This document shows positions 34,945 through 44,740 of a stretch of 64,000 nucleotides of DNA, in pieces. The translations under genes and the position numbers were made by a program. Positions within the stretch are counted from its first letter, which is position 1. Each line of letters opens with the position of its first letter. The notes under the pieces were generated by a model, which searched no databases, had not been told where the DNA came from, and was given only the letters and a program-made list of their open reading frames with translations. The stretch is from JACCZX01 sp963710675 (lineage in GTDB: Bacteria > Pseudomonadota > Gammaproteobacteria > Burkholderiales > Burkholderiaceae_F), in the NCBI GenBank assembly GCA_963710675.1, contig CAVQBE010000002.1, positions 294,977 through 358,976 on the forward strand. The letters are read 5' to 3'.

Positions 34945-37266
34945 TCAGAAGCCAGTTCCGATCTGGAATTGGAATCGCTGAATACGATCCTCGGGTTTGG
35001 TATTGAGCGGATATGCGTACGAAAGTCTCAGCGGCCCGAGCGGTGAAATCCAGGCGACACCGAGGCCGACTGAGTAGCGCAAATCGCTAAGGTCGATTCT
35101 CCCGTTTTCGTACTGCGGCCGACCATTGACAATTATCGGTACACCATTCGCGTCGCGCCGAACCTCCTGCCCCCAAACCCACCCCGCATCGACGAATGTC
35201 AGAGCGCGTAGCGTGCGGTCGGCACCAGGAATCGGCACATACGCCTCAAACGAGAAGTTGATGCGCCGGTTGCCGCCGAGAGGACTGTCGTCGATATCGC
35301 GCGGGCCTAGGCTGCCCGTTTCAAAACCGCGCACACTGCCGATGCCGCCGACGTAATAGTTCTTGAAGAACGGGTAAGGATCGTTGCTGTAGCCGTCGCC
35401 GTAGCCGATCTCGCCGTTGAACGCGAGCGTGACACGCGGGAAGAGCGCGAAGTATTGCTGGAACTGGTAGGTCAGACGGTAGTACTGCAGATCGAGGCCG
35501 GGCAGACCAACTTCGGTGAATAAACGCTGATACCGGCCACGCGTAGGCACCAGCAGATTGTCACGATCGTCGCGCGACCAACCTGTCGTCAACGCCAGGG
35601 AATCCGACTCCGGGCCGAACTGCTCGACGTATTCAACATATCTGAGCGGTGAAAACGGTGTCAGATCGATCTCGGTATTTTCATATCGCAGCCCGAAAAA
35701 CACCCTGTCGAACTCTGTGAACGGGACGCCAAACACGACCCCGCCACCGAGCGTCGAATAGCCCACGCTCGAAAGACCCAGCTCGGCGAGATCGGACTTG
35801 CGATAGAACAACTCGAGCGACCGACTGATGCCTTCAGTAGTGACGTACGGATCGGTGTGCGAAAGCGCGATGATGCGATTAGCCTTGCTGGTGTTGATCT
35901 CGAGCGAAAGTGCATTGCCCGAGCCGAAAAGGTTCTGCTGCGCGATTCCGCCGCTTAGCACCAACCCTTCCGCACTTGAATAACCTGCGCCGATCTGAAT
36001 GTTGCCGGTGGCGCGTTCCTTCACCGTGACATTGACGTCGACCTGATCGGGCGCCGACGGAACCGCCGGCGTATCGACGGCCACCGATTCGAAAAAGCCC
36101 AGACGATCGATTCGATCACGCGACAAACGCACGCGGTCCGAATCGAACCACGCGCTTTCGTATTGCCGTACTTCGCGTCGAATCACTTCGTCGCGTGTTC
36201 GATTGTTGCCTGCGATGTTGACGCGGCGTACGTACACACGGCGGCCCGGATCGACGACGATCGTGAAAGCCACTTGCCTCTTCTCTCGATCAGGCTCCGG
36301 GTTCGGATTGGCCGTTGCGAATGCATACCCCAGCGTGCTCATGCGATCGGTGATGCGCTTCGCGACAGCGTTCACACGCTCCGCACTAAAGACTTCACCA
36401 GGCTTGACGTCGATCAGTGGCTGCAGCTCTTCGTCAAGGCCAAGCAGTTCACCGGTCAGCTTGATGCCTGAGATGTTGTAGCGCTCACCCTCGGACACAT
36501 TGATCGAGACGAAGATGTCGCGCTTGTCCGGGCTGATCGAAACTTGCACGGAGTCGATCTTGAAATCCAGATAGCCGCGGTTCAAATAATACGAACGGAC
36601 CGATTCGAGATCGGCAGAGAGCTTCTGACGCGAGTACTGGTCGCGCTTCGTGTACCAGGACAGCCAGTTGGGCGTCGACAGTTCCATCTGGCTGCGCAAC
36701 ACACCGTCACTGAACACGGTGTTGCCCGTGAACGCAATCGAACGGATGCGCGAGATCTCGCCCTCCACAGCCGCGATCGACACGTTGACGCGGTTGCGCT
36801 CGATCGGTGTCACCGTCGTCTTCACTTCGACGCCGTAAAGACCGCGTGACAGATATTGCCGGCGAAGCTCCTGTTCGGCCCTATCGAGCAACGAACGGTC
36901 GAAGATACGTCCTTCCGCCAGACCGACGTCGCGCAGCGATTTGATGACTTGGTCTTTTTCGAACTCGGTCACGCCAGTCAGATCGATCGCGGCAATTGCC
37001 GGCCGTTCATCGACGATCACGACTAGCACATCACCGTCGACTTCGAGCCGGACGTCCTTGAACAGGCCACTTGCGTAGAGCGCACGAATCGCCTGTGTGC
37101 CACGTTCGGGATCGAAACGATCGCCGACGCGAATCGGCAGATAGGAAAAGACGGTACCCGCTTCGGTGCGCTGCACGCCTTCAACGCGGATATCGCGCAC
37201 GACGAATTCCTGTGCGGAAGCGGACAGGCACCAGGTGGCGACGACGGCGGCTGCGAGATGGCGCAT
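34945..37266 (-). CDS. bamA: Outer membrane protein assembly factor BamA
   Basis: BamA inserts beta-barrel proteins in the outer membrane. The 773-residue product has a signal peptide (residues 1-18, CLSASA/Q) and five POTRA domains (from FVVRDIRVEGVQRTEAGTVF to about residue 420). A 16-stranded barrel follows with conserved GIGSVRGFETGSLGPRD (the VRGF/Y motif of strand 6 loop) and the C-terminal RFQFQIGTGF ending in Phe. The ATG at 37266 is chosen because the upstream reading to 37464 lacks a signal sequence at its start. There is a 101-base gap to rseP. Confidence 0.96.
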   Translation of the reverse strand: MRHLAAAVVATWCLSASAQEFVVRDIRVEGVQRTEAGTVFSYLPIRVGDRFDPERGTQAIRALYASGLFKDVRLEVDGDVLVVIVDERPAIAAIDLTGVTEFEKDQVIKSLRDVGLAEGRIFDRSLLDRAEQELRRQYLSRGLYGVEVKTTVTPIERNRVNVSIAAVEGEISRIRSIAFTGNTVFSDGVLRSQMELSTPNWLSWYTKRDQYSRQKLSADLESVRSYYLNRGYLDFKIDSVQVSISPDKRDIFVSINVSEGERYNISGIKLTGELLGLDEELQPLIDVKPGEVFSAERVNAVAKRITDRMSTLGYAFATANPNPEPDREKRQVAFTIVVDPGRRVYVRRVNIAGNNRTRDEVIRREVRQYESAWFDSDRVRLSRDRIDRLGFFESVAVDTPAVPSAPDQVDVNVTVKERATGNIQIGAGYSSAEGLVLSGGIAQQNLFGSGNALSLEINTSKANRIIALSHTDPYVTTEGISRSLELFYRKSDLAELGLSSVGYSTLGGGVVFGVPFTEFDRVFFGLRYENTEIDLTPFSPLRYVEYVEQFGPESDSLALTTGWSRDDRDNLLVPTRGRYQRLFTEVGLPGLDLQYYRLTYQFQQYFALFPRVTLAFNGEIGYGDGYSNDPYPFFKNYYVGGIGSVRGFETGSLGPRDIDDSPLGGNRRINFSFEAYVPIPGADRTLRALTFVDAGWVWGQEVRRDANGVPIIVNGRPQYENGRIDLSDLRYSVGLGVAWISPLGPLRLSYAYPLNTKPEDRIQRFQFQIGTGF

Positions 37267-37367
37267 GACGGGTCGCAACACGCTCCGCGAGGATGCGGTA
37301 CTACTGCGCCTAGCTACAACGCGCCCATTCAACTGACTGTCCCCGTCTGAATTTTTTGTCTGAAAAA

Positions 37368-38720
37368 TCAGGAAAGCAGCCGCAACACGTCGTTGTATAG
37401 CGCCAGCACGGTGAGCAGTCCCAGTAATGCAACGCCGGCGCGTTGCCCCCACTCGACGACCCAATCTGCAGGCGGGCTGCCCTTAAAAATTTCGATCAGA
37501 TAATACAGTAGGTGTCCGCCATCGAGCATCGGAATCGGTAACAGGTTCAGTACTGCGAGGCTGATGGAAACCAGCGCAAGAAACCCGAGGAATGCAGCCA
37601 TGCCGATGCGTGCAGTTTGTCCCGCGTAATCGGCGATCGTGACCGGCCCCGACAAATTTTTCCACGACGCTTCGCCGGTCAGCATTTTGCCGAGCATCTT
37701 CAATGAAAACACCGCTGTGTCCGCCGTCTTTTCGACTGCGCGCGGAATACTTTCAAATGGCCCGTATTGCACCTTGATTGGAGGCAGCCGGTCGCTCAGC
37801 TCTGCGCCAATCCGTCCGAACGAATTGCCTTTGTCGTCGGTGATTCGAGCGGGCGTGACCTGCAGCCGTATCAATCGCTCTTCGCGCTCGACGCCGAGCT
37901 CGATCGTTTTCTCGGCCGATGCGCGAATCGCCGCGCGCAATTTGTCTGCCGTTGCTATCGGCTCTCCGTTGACTGATACGACGCGATCGCCCGTTCTCAG
38001 GCCGGCTTGCGACGCAGGGCTTTGTTCGGTGACTTGTCCGATCCGTGTAGGCCCCTGATACAGGATAAAGCCCATCCGGCCGATCAAGTCGCCATCGAGA
38101 TCTTCGGGCGTGATCGATGCAGGTTGAATCGTCAGCTCGCGGCGGTGCGCATCGCTGCCTTCCACCTCGATCTCGATCGGCTCGGTTGAAACCGCGCGCT
38201 GCAGCAGCAACCATCGCAACTCGTTCCATGAACGCACCGGGTTGCCCGCAACACCGACAACGGTGTCGCCTGCGAGCAAGCCTGCACGCGCGGCCGGGCT
38301 GGCAGTCGCGGGTGTTCCGACCACTGCGGCAGGCTCGAACACGCCGACAACACTTAGAAACCAATAGACCGCTACCGCTAACAACAGGTTTGCGACGGGT
38401 CCCGCGAGGACGATTGCAATTCGCTTCGACACTGGTTGACGGTTAAATGCGCGCGGCAGATCAGCGGCCGCGATCGGCAGACATTCAGGATCGCGCTCAT
38501 CGAGCATCCGTACATAGCCGCCCAGCGGAAGCGCAGCCACGACCCATTCGGTGCGATCGGCTCCGCGCACCCAGCGCGCCAGCGGACGACCGAAGCCGAT
38601 TGAAAAGCGGAGCACCTTGACGCCGCACTTCCTGGCAACCCAATAGTGACCGTACTCATGGATCACCACCAGCACGCCCAGCGTGAGCAGGAAGGCGAGG
38701 ATTGTCGTCAGCAACGTCAT
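37368..38720 (-). CDS. rseP: Site-2 protease RseP
   Basis: RseP is the intramembrane zinc metalloprotease that cuts anti-sigma factor RseA and remnant signal peptides. The 450-residue product shows HEYGH (His21, Glu22, His25) in the first helix and two PDZ domains (about residues 105-290, with GLLAGDTVVGVAGNPVRSWN and GLRTGDRVVSVNGEPIATAD). The second metal-ligand motif is NLLPIPMLDGGHLLYY near residue 395. Start and dxr stop overlap as ATGA. Confidence 0.96.
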   Translation of the reverse strand: MTLLTTILAFLLTLGVLVVIHEYGHYWVARKCGVKVLRFSIGFGRPLARWVRGADRTEWVVAALPLGGYVRMLDERDPECLPIAAADLPRAFNRQPVSKRIAIVLAGPVANLLLAVAVYWFLSVVGVFEPAAVVGTPATASPAARAGLLAGDTVVGVAGNPVRSWNELRWLLLQRAVSTEPIEIEVEGSDAHRRELTIQPASITPEDLDGDLIGRMGFILYQGPTRIGQVTEQSPASQAGLRTGDRVVSVNGEPIATADKLRAAIRASAEKTIELGVEREERLIRLQVTPARITDDKGNSFGRIGAELSDRLPPIKVQYGPFESIPRAVEKTADTAVFSLKMLGKMLTGEASWKNLSGPVTIADYAGQTARIGMAAFLGFLALVSISLAVLNLLPIPMLDGGHLLYYLIEIFKGSPPADWVVEWGQRAGVALLGLLTVLALYNDVLRLLS

Positions 38721-39881
38721 TGGACTTCCAGCACAAGCTCGTTGGAGCGCGCGCGCGCTTCGCGATCGATCAGCAATACATCGTCGATCGTATCCGGTGG
38801 CGGTGGATCGTAGGTCTCGAGCATCTGTTCGATCGTCGGCGCAATCGCCGTAAAGGGCAACCGCTCGTCAAGAAACGCTTGGACTGCGATTTCGTTGGCG
38901 GCGTTCAATACCACGCTGGCCGCGCCTCCACGACGCAGCGATGCGTACGCATAATCGAGGCAGCGAAAGCGCTGCCGATCCGGAACCTCGAACGTCAGCG
39001 GGCCGACCGTGGCGAAGTCCAAGCCGCTGCGCCCCGCTCGCAACGCGCTCTGGCCACGCGAGCGCATACGCCAGCGGCGTTCGCATGTCGGGCGTTCCCA
39101 TCTGCGCAAGCACGGACCCGTCCCTGAACTCCACCATCGAATGAATCACGCTCTGTGGGTGGATCACGATATCGATGCGATCAGCGGGAATCCCAAAGAG
39201 CCAGCTCGCTTCGATCACCTCGAGTCCTTTGTTCATCAGCGTCGCCGAGTCGACCGAGATCTTGCGACCCATCACCCACTTGGGATGCGCGCAGGCTTCG
39301 TCAGGCGTCACACCGTCGAGATCGTCGCGATTCAGGAACGGTCCGCCCGAGGCCGTGAGTATCAGCCGCGCACCGACTCGCTCGGGTTCGCTGACGTTGG
39401 CCAGGCATTGATGAATCGCGTTGTGTTCGCTGTCGACCGGCAGCAGCACGCCACCGCCACGCTGCACCGCCGCCATCAACAAGGCGCCCGCACAGACAAT
39501 CGCCTCCTTGTTCGCCAGCAACAGGCGCTTGCCCGACTCGGCCGCGGCCAGCGTCGCCTGCAGTCCGGCAGCTCCGACAATCGCCGCCAGCACCGTGTCG
39601 CACTGCGCAGCCTGCGCCGCTTCGACCAGCGCCGCACGTCCGCCACGCGCCAGCGCTGTTGCTCCACGCGAATGCAGCGCGTCGCGCAGCGGTCGCTCCA
39701 GCGTTGGATCGCCAATCACTGCAATATCCGCATTGAACTTGGCAGCAATGTCAGCCAGCTCGTTGACGTTCGATTGCGCGGTCACCGCGTGCAATCTAAA
39801 ACGCTGTGGGTGGCGCGCGATGACGTCGAGTGCACTGGCACCGACCGAGCCGGTCGCGCCGAGAATCGTCAGGCTTCTCAT
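38717..39881 (-). CDS. dxr: 1-deoxy-D-xylulose 5-phosphate reductoisomerase (frameshifted)
   Basis: Dxr makes MEP, the committed intermediate of the non-mevalonate isoprenoid pathway. The NADPH-binding start LTILGATGSVGASALDV, the metal/substrate site LLPVDSEHNAIHQC and the loop ILTASGGPFLNRDDLDGVTP are all present. At about 39018-39020 one surplus base breaks the frame after WPERVASGAQRL. The next frame gives DFATVGPLTFEVPDRQRF, AANEIAVQAFLDERLPFTAI and the normal end at 38717. The ATG at 39881 overlaps the cdsA stop by four bases; a GTG at 39893 is the alternative. Confidence 0.93.
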
Positions 39882-40708
39882 CGGAACAGCCACTGGATTA
39901 CTACCGCCGAAGGCAGCAACGGCACCATCGCATCGACCCGATCGAGCACGCCGCCGTGCCCGGGCAGCAACTGCCCGCTGTCTTTCACCCCCGCCTGCCG
40001 CTTCAACAGACTCTCAAACAGATCGCCGGCGACCGACAACGCGACCAGCAACGCGAGCAGCAACAGCGCCAACGCGGGCCCGACCGATTCAAACAAATTG
40101 TTCGAGTAGATGCGCGGGTCCGGAACCAGCAGCCAGATCACCAGCGCAAACAGCAATACTGCAACGATAGCGCCGACGACGCCTGCCCATGTCTTTCCAG
40201 GGCTGATATGAGGTGCAAGCTTTCTGCGCCCAAACGCACGGCCCGCAAAGTAGGCGGCGGTATCGGCAATCCACACAATCAGCAGCACCGAGAGCAGCAC
40301 GAGCACACCTTGCGACAAAAACCACATCAGCGCAAACCATGCTGCAAGGGTCAGCAGCACGGCGAGCGCCATGCCGACGATGCGCGGCAGGCGCAGCGCC
40401 ATCGCTCGCGGTTGCAGCAGCAGCACCACGATCGCGATCCAGATAGCGGCGGCCACTGCACCCAGAGGCAACACCAACGCCTCGATCGTGGAGGACGACG
40501 CGACCAGCATCACTAGCAACACAGCGCTGACGGTAAGCGCCACGGCGATCGACACCGATCGAGCGGCGCCGGTCAATTGCAGCCACTCGGCCAGCGCCAA
40601 ACCCAATAACGCGGTGACCACGACGCCGAATGCGGTCGATGACCACGCCAGCGCGCCCGCCGCGATGATCAGCAGCACTGTTGCAGTCGCGACTCGCTGC
40701 CTCAGCAC
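39878..40708 (-). CDS. cdsA: Phosphatidate cytidylyltransferase
   Basis: CdsA makes CDP-diacylglycerol, the precursor of all bacterial phospholipids. The 276-residue polytopic protein (about eight helices) starts with GTG at 40708 and carries the CTP:phosphatidate cytidylyltransferase signature near its end (SLLKRQAGVKDSGQLLPGHG, then GVLDRVDAM). It lies between uppS and dxr as in most betaproteobacteria. Confidence 0.94.
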   Translation of the reverse strand: MLRQRVATATVLLIIAAGALAWSSTAFGVVVTALLGLALAEWLQLTGAARSVSIAVALTVSAVLLVMLVASSSTIEALVLPLGAVAAAIWIAIVVLLLQPRAMALRLPRIVGMALAVLLTLAAWFALMWFLSQGVLVLLSVLLIVWIADTAAYFAGRAFGRRKLAPHISPGKTWAGVVGAIVAVLLFALVIWLLVPDPRIYSNNLFESVGPALALLLLALLVALSVAGDLFESLLKRQAGVKDSGQLLPGHGGVLDRVDAMVPLLPSAVVIQWLFR

Positions 40709-40723
40709 GAATTCCCCAGCTTG

Positions 40724-41503
40724 CTAAGCGGCATCGGCAATCGCGGAACGAGCGCCCAGCTGTTCGCTGGTCATGCCAAACCGCCGGTGCCGGCTCGCAA
40801 ACCAGTCAAATGCGCGATCAAGCTCCACGTCGTCGAATTGCGGCCATAGAACATCGCAGAAGTAGAGCTCGGTATACGCCAGCTGATACAGCAGGAAGTT
40901 GCTGATGCGCTTTTCGCCGCCCGTGCGAATCAGAAGGTCGGGCTCGGGCGCAAACGCCAGTGCCAGCTGTGATTCGATTTCGGACTCGCGCAGCTCGACG
41001 CGATCGACACCTGATTCAATCTGGATGTTCGCTGCGCTTGTCGCCGCCTGCGCAATGTCCCAGCGGCCACCGTAATCGGCGCATATCGTCAGGTGCAGCT
41101 TGCTGTTGTGTTCGGTGCGTCGCTCGGACTCGACGATCAGCCGCCGCAGCTCGGACTCAAACCCCGAGCGATCGCCGACCACGCGCAGACGCACGCCAAG
41201 CTCTATCAGCTTGTCGATCTCGCGCTGCAAGGCGAACACAAACAGCTTCATCAGCGCCGACACTTCGTCGGGCGGCCGCCGCCAGTTCTCGGAGCTGAAA
41301 ATGAACAGCGTCAGATACTCGACGCCGCGCTCGCCGCATGCCTGCAATGTCGAACGCACGGCGTCGACACCGCGTGAGTGCCCCGCGATTCGCGGTTTCC
41401 CTTGTGCCAACGCCCAGCGGCCGTTGCCATCCATGATGATGGCAACGTGGCGCGGACACCGGCGCTCGGGCATAGGTGTTGTTGAAGAAGTGGATTTACG
41501 CAC
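40724..41503 (-). CDS. uppS: Isoprenyl (undecaprenyl diphosphate) synthase
   Basis: UppS (cis-prenyltransferase) makes the C55 lipid carrier for peptidoglycan and O-antigen. The 259-residue product has HVAIIMDGNGRWA (catalytic Asp), LTLFIFSSENWRRP, and the C-terminal DLLIRTGGEKRISNFLLYQL (Arg-rich diphosphate site) followed by ELYFCDVLWPQFD. GTG at 41503 is used; an ATG ten codons later (41473) is also possible. Confidence 0.95.
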   Translation of the reverse strand: MRKSTSSTTPMPERRCPRHVAIIMDGNGRWALAQGKPRIAGHSRGVDAVRSTLQACGERGVEYLTLFIFSSENWRRPPDEVSALMKLFVFALQREIDKLIELGVRLRVVGDRSGFESELRRLIVESERRTEHNSKLHLTICADYGGRWDIAQAATSAANIQIESGVDRVELRESEIESQLALAFAPEPDLLIRTGGEKRISNFLLYQLAYTELYFCDVLWPQFDDVELDRAFDWFASRHRRFGMTSEQLGARSAIADAA

Positions 41504-41530
41504 GACCCGAGGAGAGCGTGAGGATGACCG

Positions 41531-42091
41531 TCAAACGGTCATCACTTCCTTTTCTTTTTCCGCACTAAGCCGGTCAATCTCGGCAACGTAACGATCAGTC
41601 AGCTTCTGAATTGCATCCTCGGCGCGGCGGTCATCGTCCTCGGAAATTTCCTTGTTCTTCAACATTTCCTTGACATGGTGGTTTGCGTCGCGACGCAGAT
41701 TTCGTACGGCCACCTTGGCGTTTTCACCTTCGTGCTTGACCACCTTGACCAACTCCTTGCGCCGTTGCTCGGTCAGCAGCGGCATCGGCACGCGCACGAT
41801 GTCACCGCTCGTAGCAGGATTCAAACCGAGATCTGATTCGCGGATCGCTTTTTCGACGACCGGAATCATTTTCTTTTCCCACGGCTGAATCGTGATCGTG
41901 CGTGCATCACCGAGCCCGACCTGCGCCACCTGATTGAGCGGCATCATCGAGCCGTAGTAGTCGACCTGAATGTGGTCGAGCAGCCCGACGTGCGCGCGCC
42001 CTGTGCGCACCTTTGCGTAGTCGTGCTTCAGAGCCTCGACCGACTTCTGCATCTTTTGCTCGGTCGACTTTTGAATCTCCGCAATACTCAT
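41531..42091 (-). CDS. frr: Ribosome recycling factor
   Basis: RRF splits post-termination ribosomes with EF-G. The 186-residue protein is full length, with a three-helix bundle plus beta domain. Landmarks are VRTGRAHVGLLDHIQVDYYG, MNQV-like text in PLNQVAQVGLGDARTITIQP, and the ending EIDRLSAEKEKEVMTV. It sits 18 bases after pyrH. Confidence 0.96.
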   Translation of the reverse strand: MSIAEIQKSTEQKMQKSVEALKHDYAKVRTGRAHVGLLDHIQVDYYGSMMPLNQVAQVGLGDARTITIQPWEKKMIPVVEKAIRESDLGLNPATSGDIVRVPMPLLTEQRRKELVKVVKHEGENAKVAVRNLRRDANHHVKEMLKNKEISEDDDRRAEDAIQKLTDRYVAEIDRLSAEKEKEVMTV

Positions 42092-42109
42092 CGGCTCACT
42101 CCCTACGTC

Positions 42110-42856
42110 CTAGACATGAACCAGCGTGCCTTCGTCTTCACCCATCACGACGCGCTTCAGCGCGCCTCGCTTGGCGATATTGAATACCTTAATCGGCAGG
42201 TTTTGGTCGCGACAAAGCGCAAACGCGGTGGCGTCCATGATCTCCAGCTTGCGATTGATCGCTTCGTCGAAGGTGATCGTCGAGTAGCGCGTTGCCTTCG
42301 AGTCCTTCTTCGGATCGGCCGAGTAAACGCCGTCCACCTTGGTCGCCTTCAACACGATTTGCGCGCCGATTTCGGATCCGCGCAGCGCCGCTGCGGTGTC
42401 GGTCGTGAAAAACGGATTGCCGGTGCCGGCAGCAAAGATGACGATCTTGCCCTCTTCGAGGTAGCGCAGCGCCTTCGGGCGAATATACGGTTCAACAACC
42501 GCCTCGATGTTCAGCGCGGATTGAACGCGAGCTTCGACACCGGCGCGGCGTAGCGCATCCTGTAACGCCATCGCGTTCATCACCGTGGCCATCATGCCCA
42601 TGTAATCGGCGGTTGCGCGATCCATGCCTTCGGCCCCAAGCGCGACGCCGCGAAAGATGTTGCCGCCACCGATGACGACCGCCACCTCGACTCCAAGCCG
42701 CACGACCTCGCCCAGATCCGCGACCATGCCCTCAACGGTGGCGCGATTGATACCGAACGCGTCGTCGCCCATCAACGCTTCACCCGATAACTTCAGCAAC
42801 ACGCGCCGGTAAGCCGGAGCGGCCTGGGTGCCAATCGTCGCGTCGTTGGCGGACAT
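42110..42856 (-). CDS. pyrH: UMP kinase
   Basis: PyrH phosphorylates UMP to UDP. The 248-residue amino-acid-kinase-fold protein has RVLLKLSGEALMGDDAFGIN, the glycine-rich VAVVIGGGNIFRG, DYMGMMATVMNAMALQDAL and TGNPFFTTDTAAALRGSEIG, all characteristic. The family is regulated by GTP and UTP. It lies 27 bases after tsf, between tsf and frr as in most bacteria. Confidence 0.97.
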   Translation of the reverse strand: MSANDATIGTQAAPAYRRVLLKLSGEALMGDDAFGINRATVEGMVADLGEVVRLGVEVAVVIGGGNIFRGVALGAEGMDRATADYMGMMATVMNAMALQDALRRAGVEARVQSALNIEAVVEPYIRPKALRYLEEGKIVIFAAGTGNPFFTTDTAAALRGSEIGAQIVLKATKVDGVYSADPKKDSKATRYSTITFDEAINRKLEIMDATAFALCRDQNLPIKVFNIAKRGALKRVVMGEDEGTLVHV

Positions 42857-42883
42857 TCGCTTATCGAAGCATTGAGGTGGCAG

Positions 42884-43774
42884 TCACGCGCGCGCGGTCG
42901 CCATTGCGGCGACTTCGGCAGCGAAATCCGTTTGCTTTCTTTCGATCCCCTCGCCCACGACATACAGCACGAAGCTGCTGACGCTGGCGCCTTTTGCCCT
43001 TAGCAGCTGTTCGATGGTTTGTTTGCCGTCTTCGGCCTTGACGAAGACCTGGCCCAGCAACGTCACTTCGCGCAAGTACTTCTGGACCGTGCCCTCTGCG
43101 ATCTTGTCGAGCATCGCTTCGGGCTTACCGGCCTCGCGCGCCTTCTCGACGGCAATGCGCCGCTCGGTATCGAGCAGATCAGAGGGCACGCCGGTGGCAT
43201 CGAGCGACTTCGGTTTGCTGGCGGCGATATGCATCGCCACGTCTTTCGCAAGATCGGAGCTTCCGCCTACCAGGTCCACCAGCACACCGATCTTGCTGCC
43301 ACCATGGATATAGCTGGCCAGGCTGCCCTTCGCCTCGACTCGCGCGAAGCGGCGGATCGAAATATTTTCGCCGATCTTTCCGATCAACGCGGTACGCGTC
43401 GCTTCCACCGTGCTTGTGCCAAGCGGCAGCGACGACAACGCCTGTACATCGGCCGGCTTCTTTGTTGCCACGAGCTTCGCGAGGTCCTTCGCGAACTGAA
43501 CGAAGTCCGCATTCTTCGCGACGAAGTCAGTCTCCGAGTTCACTTCGACGATCGCGCCGATCTTGCCGGCGCTATCGATGTCGATCGCGACCACGCCCTC
43601 GGCAGCAACTCGCGATGCCGCCTTGCTGGCCTTGTTGCCGAGCTTGACGCGCAGGATCTCTTCTGCCTTTGCGACGTCGCCGTCGGCTTCGGCCAGCGCC
43701 TTTTTGCACTCCATCATCGGCGCGTCGGTCTTCTCACGAAGTTCCTTGACCATCGCCGCGGTAATTTCCGCCAT
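42884..43774 (-). CDS. tsf: Elongation factor Ts
   Basis: EF-Ts recycles EF-Tu-GDP. The 296-residue product starts MAEITAAMVKELREKTDAPM (ATG 43774) with the conserved TDAPMMECKKALAEADGD contact segment. It has the core IGAIVEVNSETDFVAKNADF and the coiled-coil dimer region at the end. A longer in-frame reading to 43822 runs into the rpsB-tsf intercistronic hairpin and is not used. Confidence 0.96.
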   Translation of the reverse strand: MAEITAAMVKELREKTDAPMMECKKALAEADGDVAKAEEILRVKLGNKASKAASRVAAEGVVAIDIDSAGKIGAIVEVNSETDFVAKNADFVQFAKDLAKLVATKKPADVQALSSLPLGTSTVEATRTALIGKIGENISIRRFARVEAKGSLASYIHGGSKIGVLVDLVGGSSDLAKDVAMHIAASKPKSLDATGVPSDLLDTERRIAVEKAREAGKPEAMLDKIAEGTVQKYLREVTLLGQVFVKAEDGKQTIEQLLRAKGASVSSFVLYVVGEGIERKQTDFAAEVAAMATARA

Positions 43775-43794
43775 CACTACTCCCATCTGTTTTA

Positions 43795-43818
43795 CAAAAA
43801 AGGGGCTTGCGCCCCCTT
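43795..43818 (-). terminator. Intercistronic rpsB-tsf hairpin with T run (attenuator)
   Basis: On the minus strand AAGGGGGC, loop GCAA-type, GCCCC and a run of T follow the rpsB stop by about 20 bases. This is an intrinsic terminator shape located inside the operon. A partial terminator here would set the ratio of S2 to EF-Ts transcripts, as is known for rpsB-tsf in enterobacteria. That parallel is inference. Confidence 0.65.
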
Positions 43819-43839
43819 GCAAGCTGCCAGCTCGTCGAG

Positions 43840-44592
43840 CTACTGCGCCTCGTTCACTTCGACAAACTCTTCGTCGTCATCGCTGGCTGCAGCCTGAACG
43901 ACGCCCTGAAGCGCCGCTGCCTTGCCCTCGAGCACCGCATCAGCGATGCCGCGCGCATACAGTCGCACGGCGCGGCTCGAGTCATCGTTGCCGGGTATCA
44001 CGTAAGCGATGTTCTCTGGCGAATGATTGGTATCGACTATGGCCACGACCGGAATGCCGAGCTTTGCAGCCTCCAGAATCGCGATCTTGTGATAACCGAC
44101 GTCGATCACAAAAAGCGCATCGGGTAGCGCGTTCATATCCTTGATTCCGCCGATCGCCTTGTTGTGCTTTTCGATCTCGCGCTGGAAGTCGAGCGCTTCT
44201 TTCTTCGACATGCGCTCAGTGCCGTTGTCGGCAACGATCTGCTCCATCTCTTTCAGGCGCTTGATCGACACCTTGACGGTCTTGAAATTGGTCAGCATGC
44301 CACCGAGCCAGCGCTGGTCGACGAATGGCATTCCGGCGCGCTGTGCCTCTTCGACGATCGTTTCACGCGCCTGACGCTTGGTGCCTACGAACAGAATCGT
44401 TCCGCGGTTGCTTGCCAACTGGCGGACGAACTTGGTCGCAGCTTGAAACTGGTCGAGCGTGCGCTCGAGGTTGATGATGTGAATCTTGTTGCGGTGGCCG
44501 AAAATGAACGGAGCCATTTTCGGATTCCAGAAGCGCGTCTGGTGTCCAAAGTGGACCCCGGCTTCCAGCATTTGACGCATCGTTACCGACAT
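43840..44592 (-). CDS. rpsB: 30S ribosomal protein S2
   Basis: S2 is the late-assembling ribosomal protein that contacts S1. The 250-residue protein begins with the canonical VTMRQMLEAGVHFGHQTRFW (after MS) and has PFIFGHRNKIHIINLERTLD and PDALFVIDVGYHKIAILEAA (DALFVID motif). Its acidic C-terminal tail (SDDDEEFVEVNEAQ) is common in betaproteobacteria. It is the first gene of the 15 kb minus-strand cluster. Confidence 0.97.
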   Translation of the reverse strand: MSVTMRQMLEAGVHFGHQTRFWNPKMAPFIFGHRNKIHIINLERTLDQFQAATKFVRQLASNRGTILFVGTKRQARETIVEEAQRAGMPFVDQRWLGGMLTNFKTVKVSIKRLKEMEQIVADNGTERMSKKEALDFQREIEKHNKAIGGIKDMNALPDALFVIDVGYHKIAILEAAKLGIPVVAIVDTNHSPENIAYVIPGNDDSSRAVRLYARGIADAVLEGKAAALQGVVQAAASDDDEEFVEVNEAQ

Positions 44593-44704
44593 CTACGTTC
44601 TCCAAGGTTAGATCCTGCACGGACATCGAGGCGGACTGGACTCACATTCAGCTCGGAGTCAAAGTCCGCACCTTGGGAATGCCGTGCGTGATTTCTTGCT
44701 GCCC

Positions 44705-44740
44705 CGCTGAAATCGATTACAAATCAGTCGATTTTCAGCG
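44705..44740 (-). promoter_or_regulatory. Hairpin in the rpsB 5' leader and divergent map/rpsB promoter region
   Basis: The 215-base space between rpsB and map holds an inverted repeat: minus-strand CGCTGAAAATCGA (44740-44728), an 11-base loop, TCGATTTCAGCG (44716-44705). A TATAAT hexamer on the minus strand at 44780-44775 would start the rpsB transcript upstream of this stem, putting it in a leader of about 170 bases. An autogenous S2-binding leader is known in gammaproteobacteria; whether this is an analogue is inference. The overlapping TATTAT on the plus strand could serve map. Confidence 0.5.
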
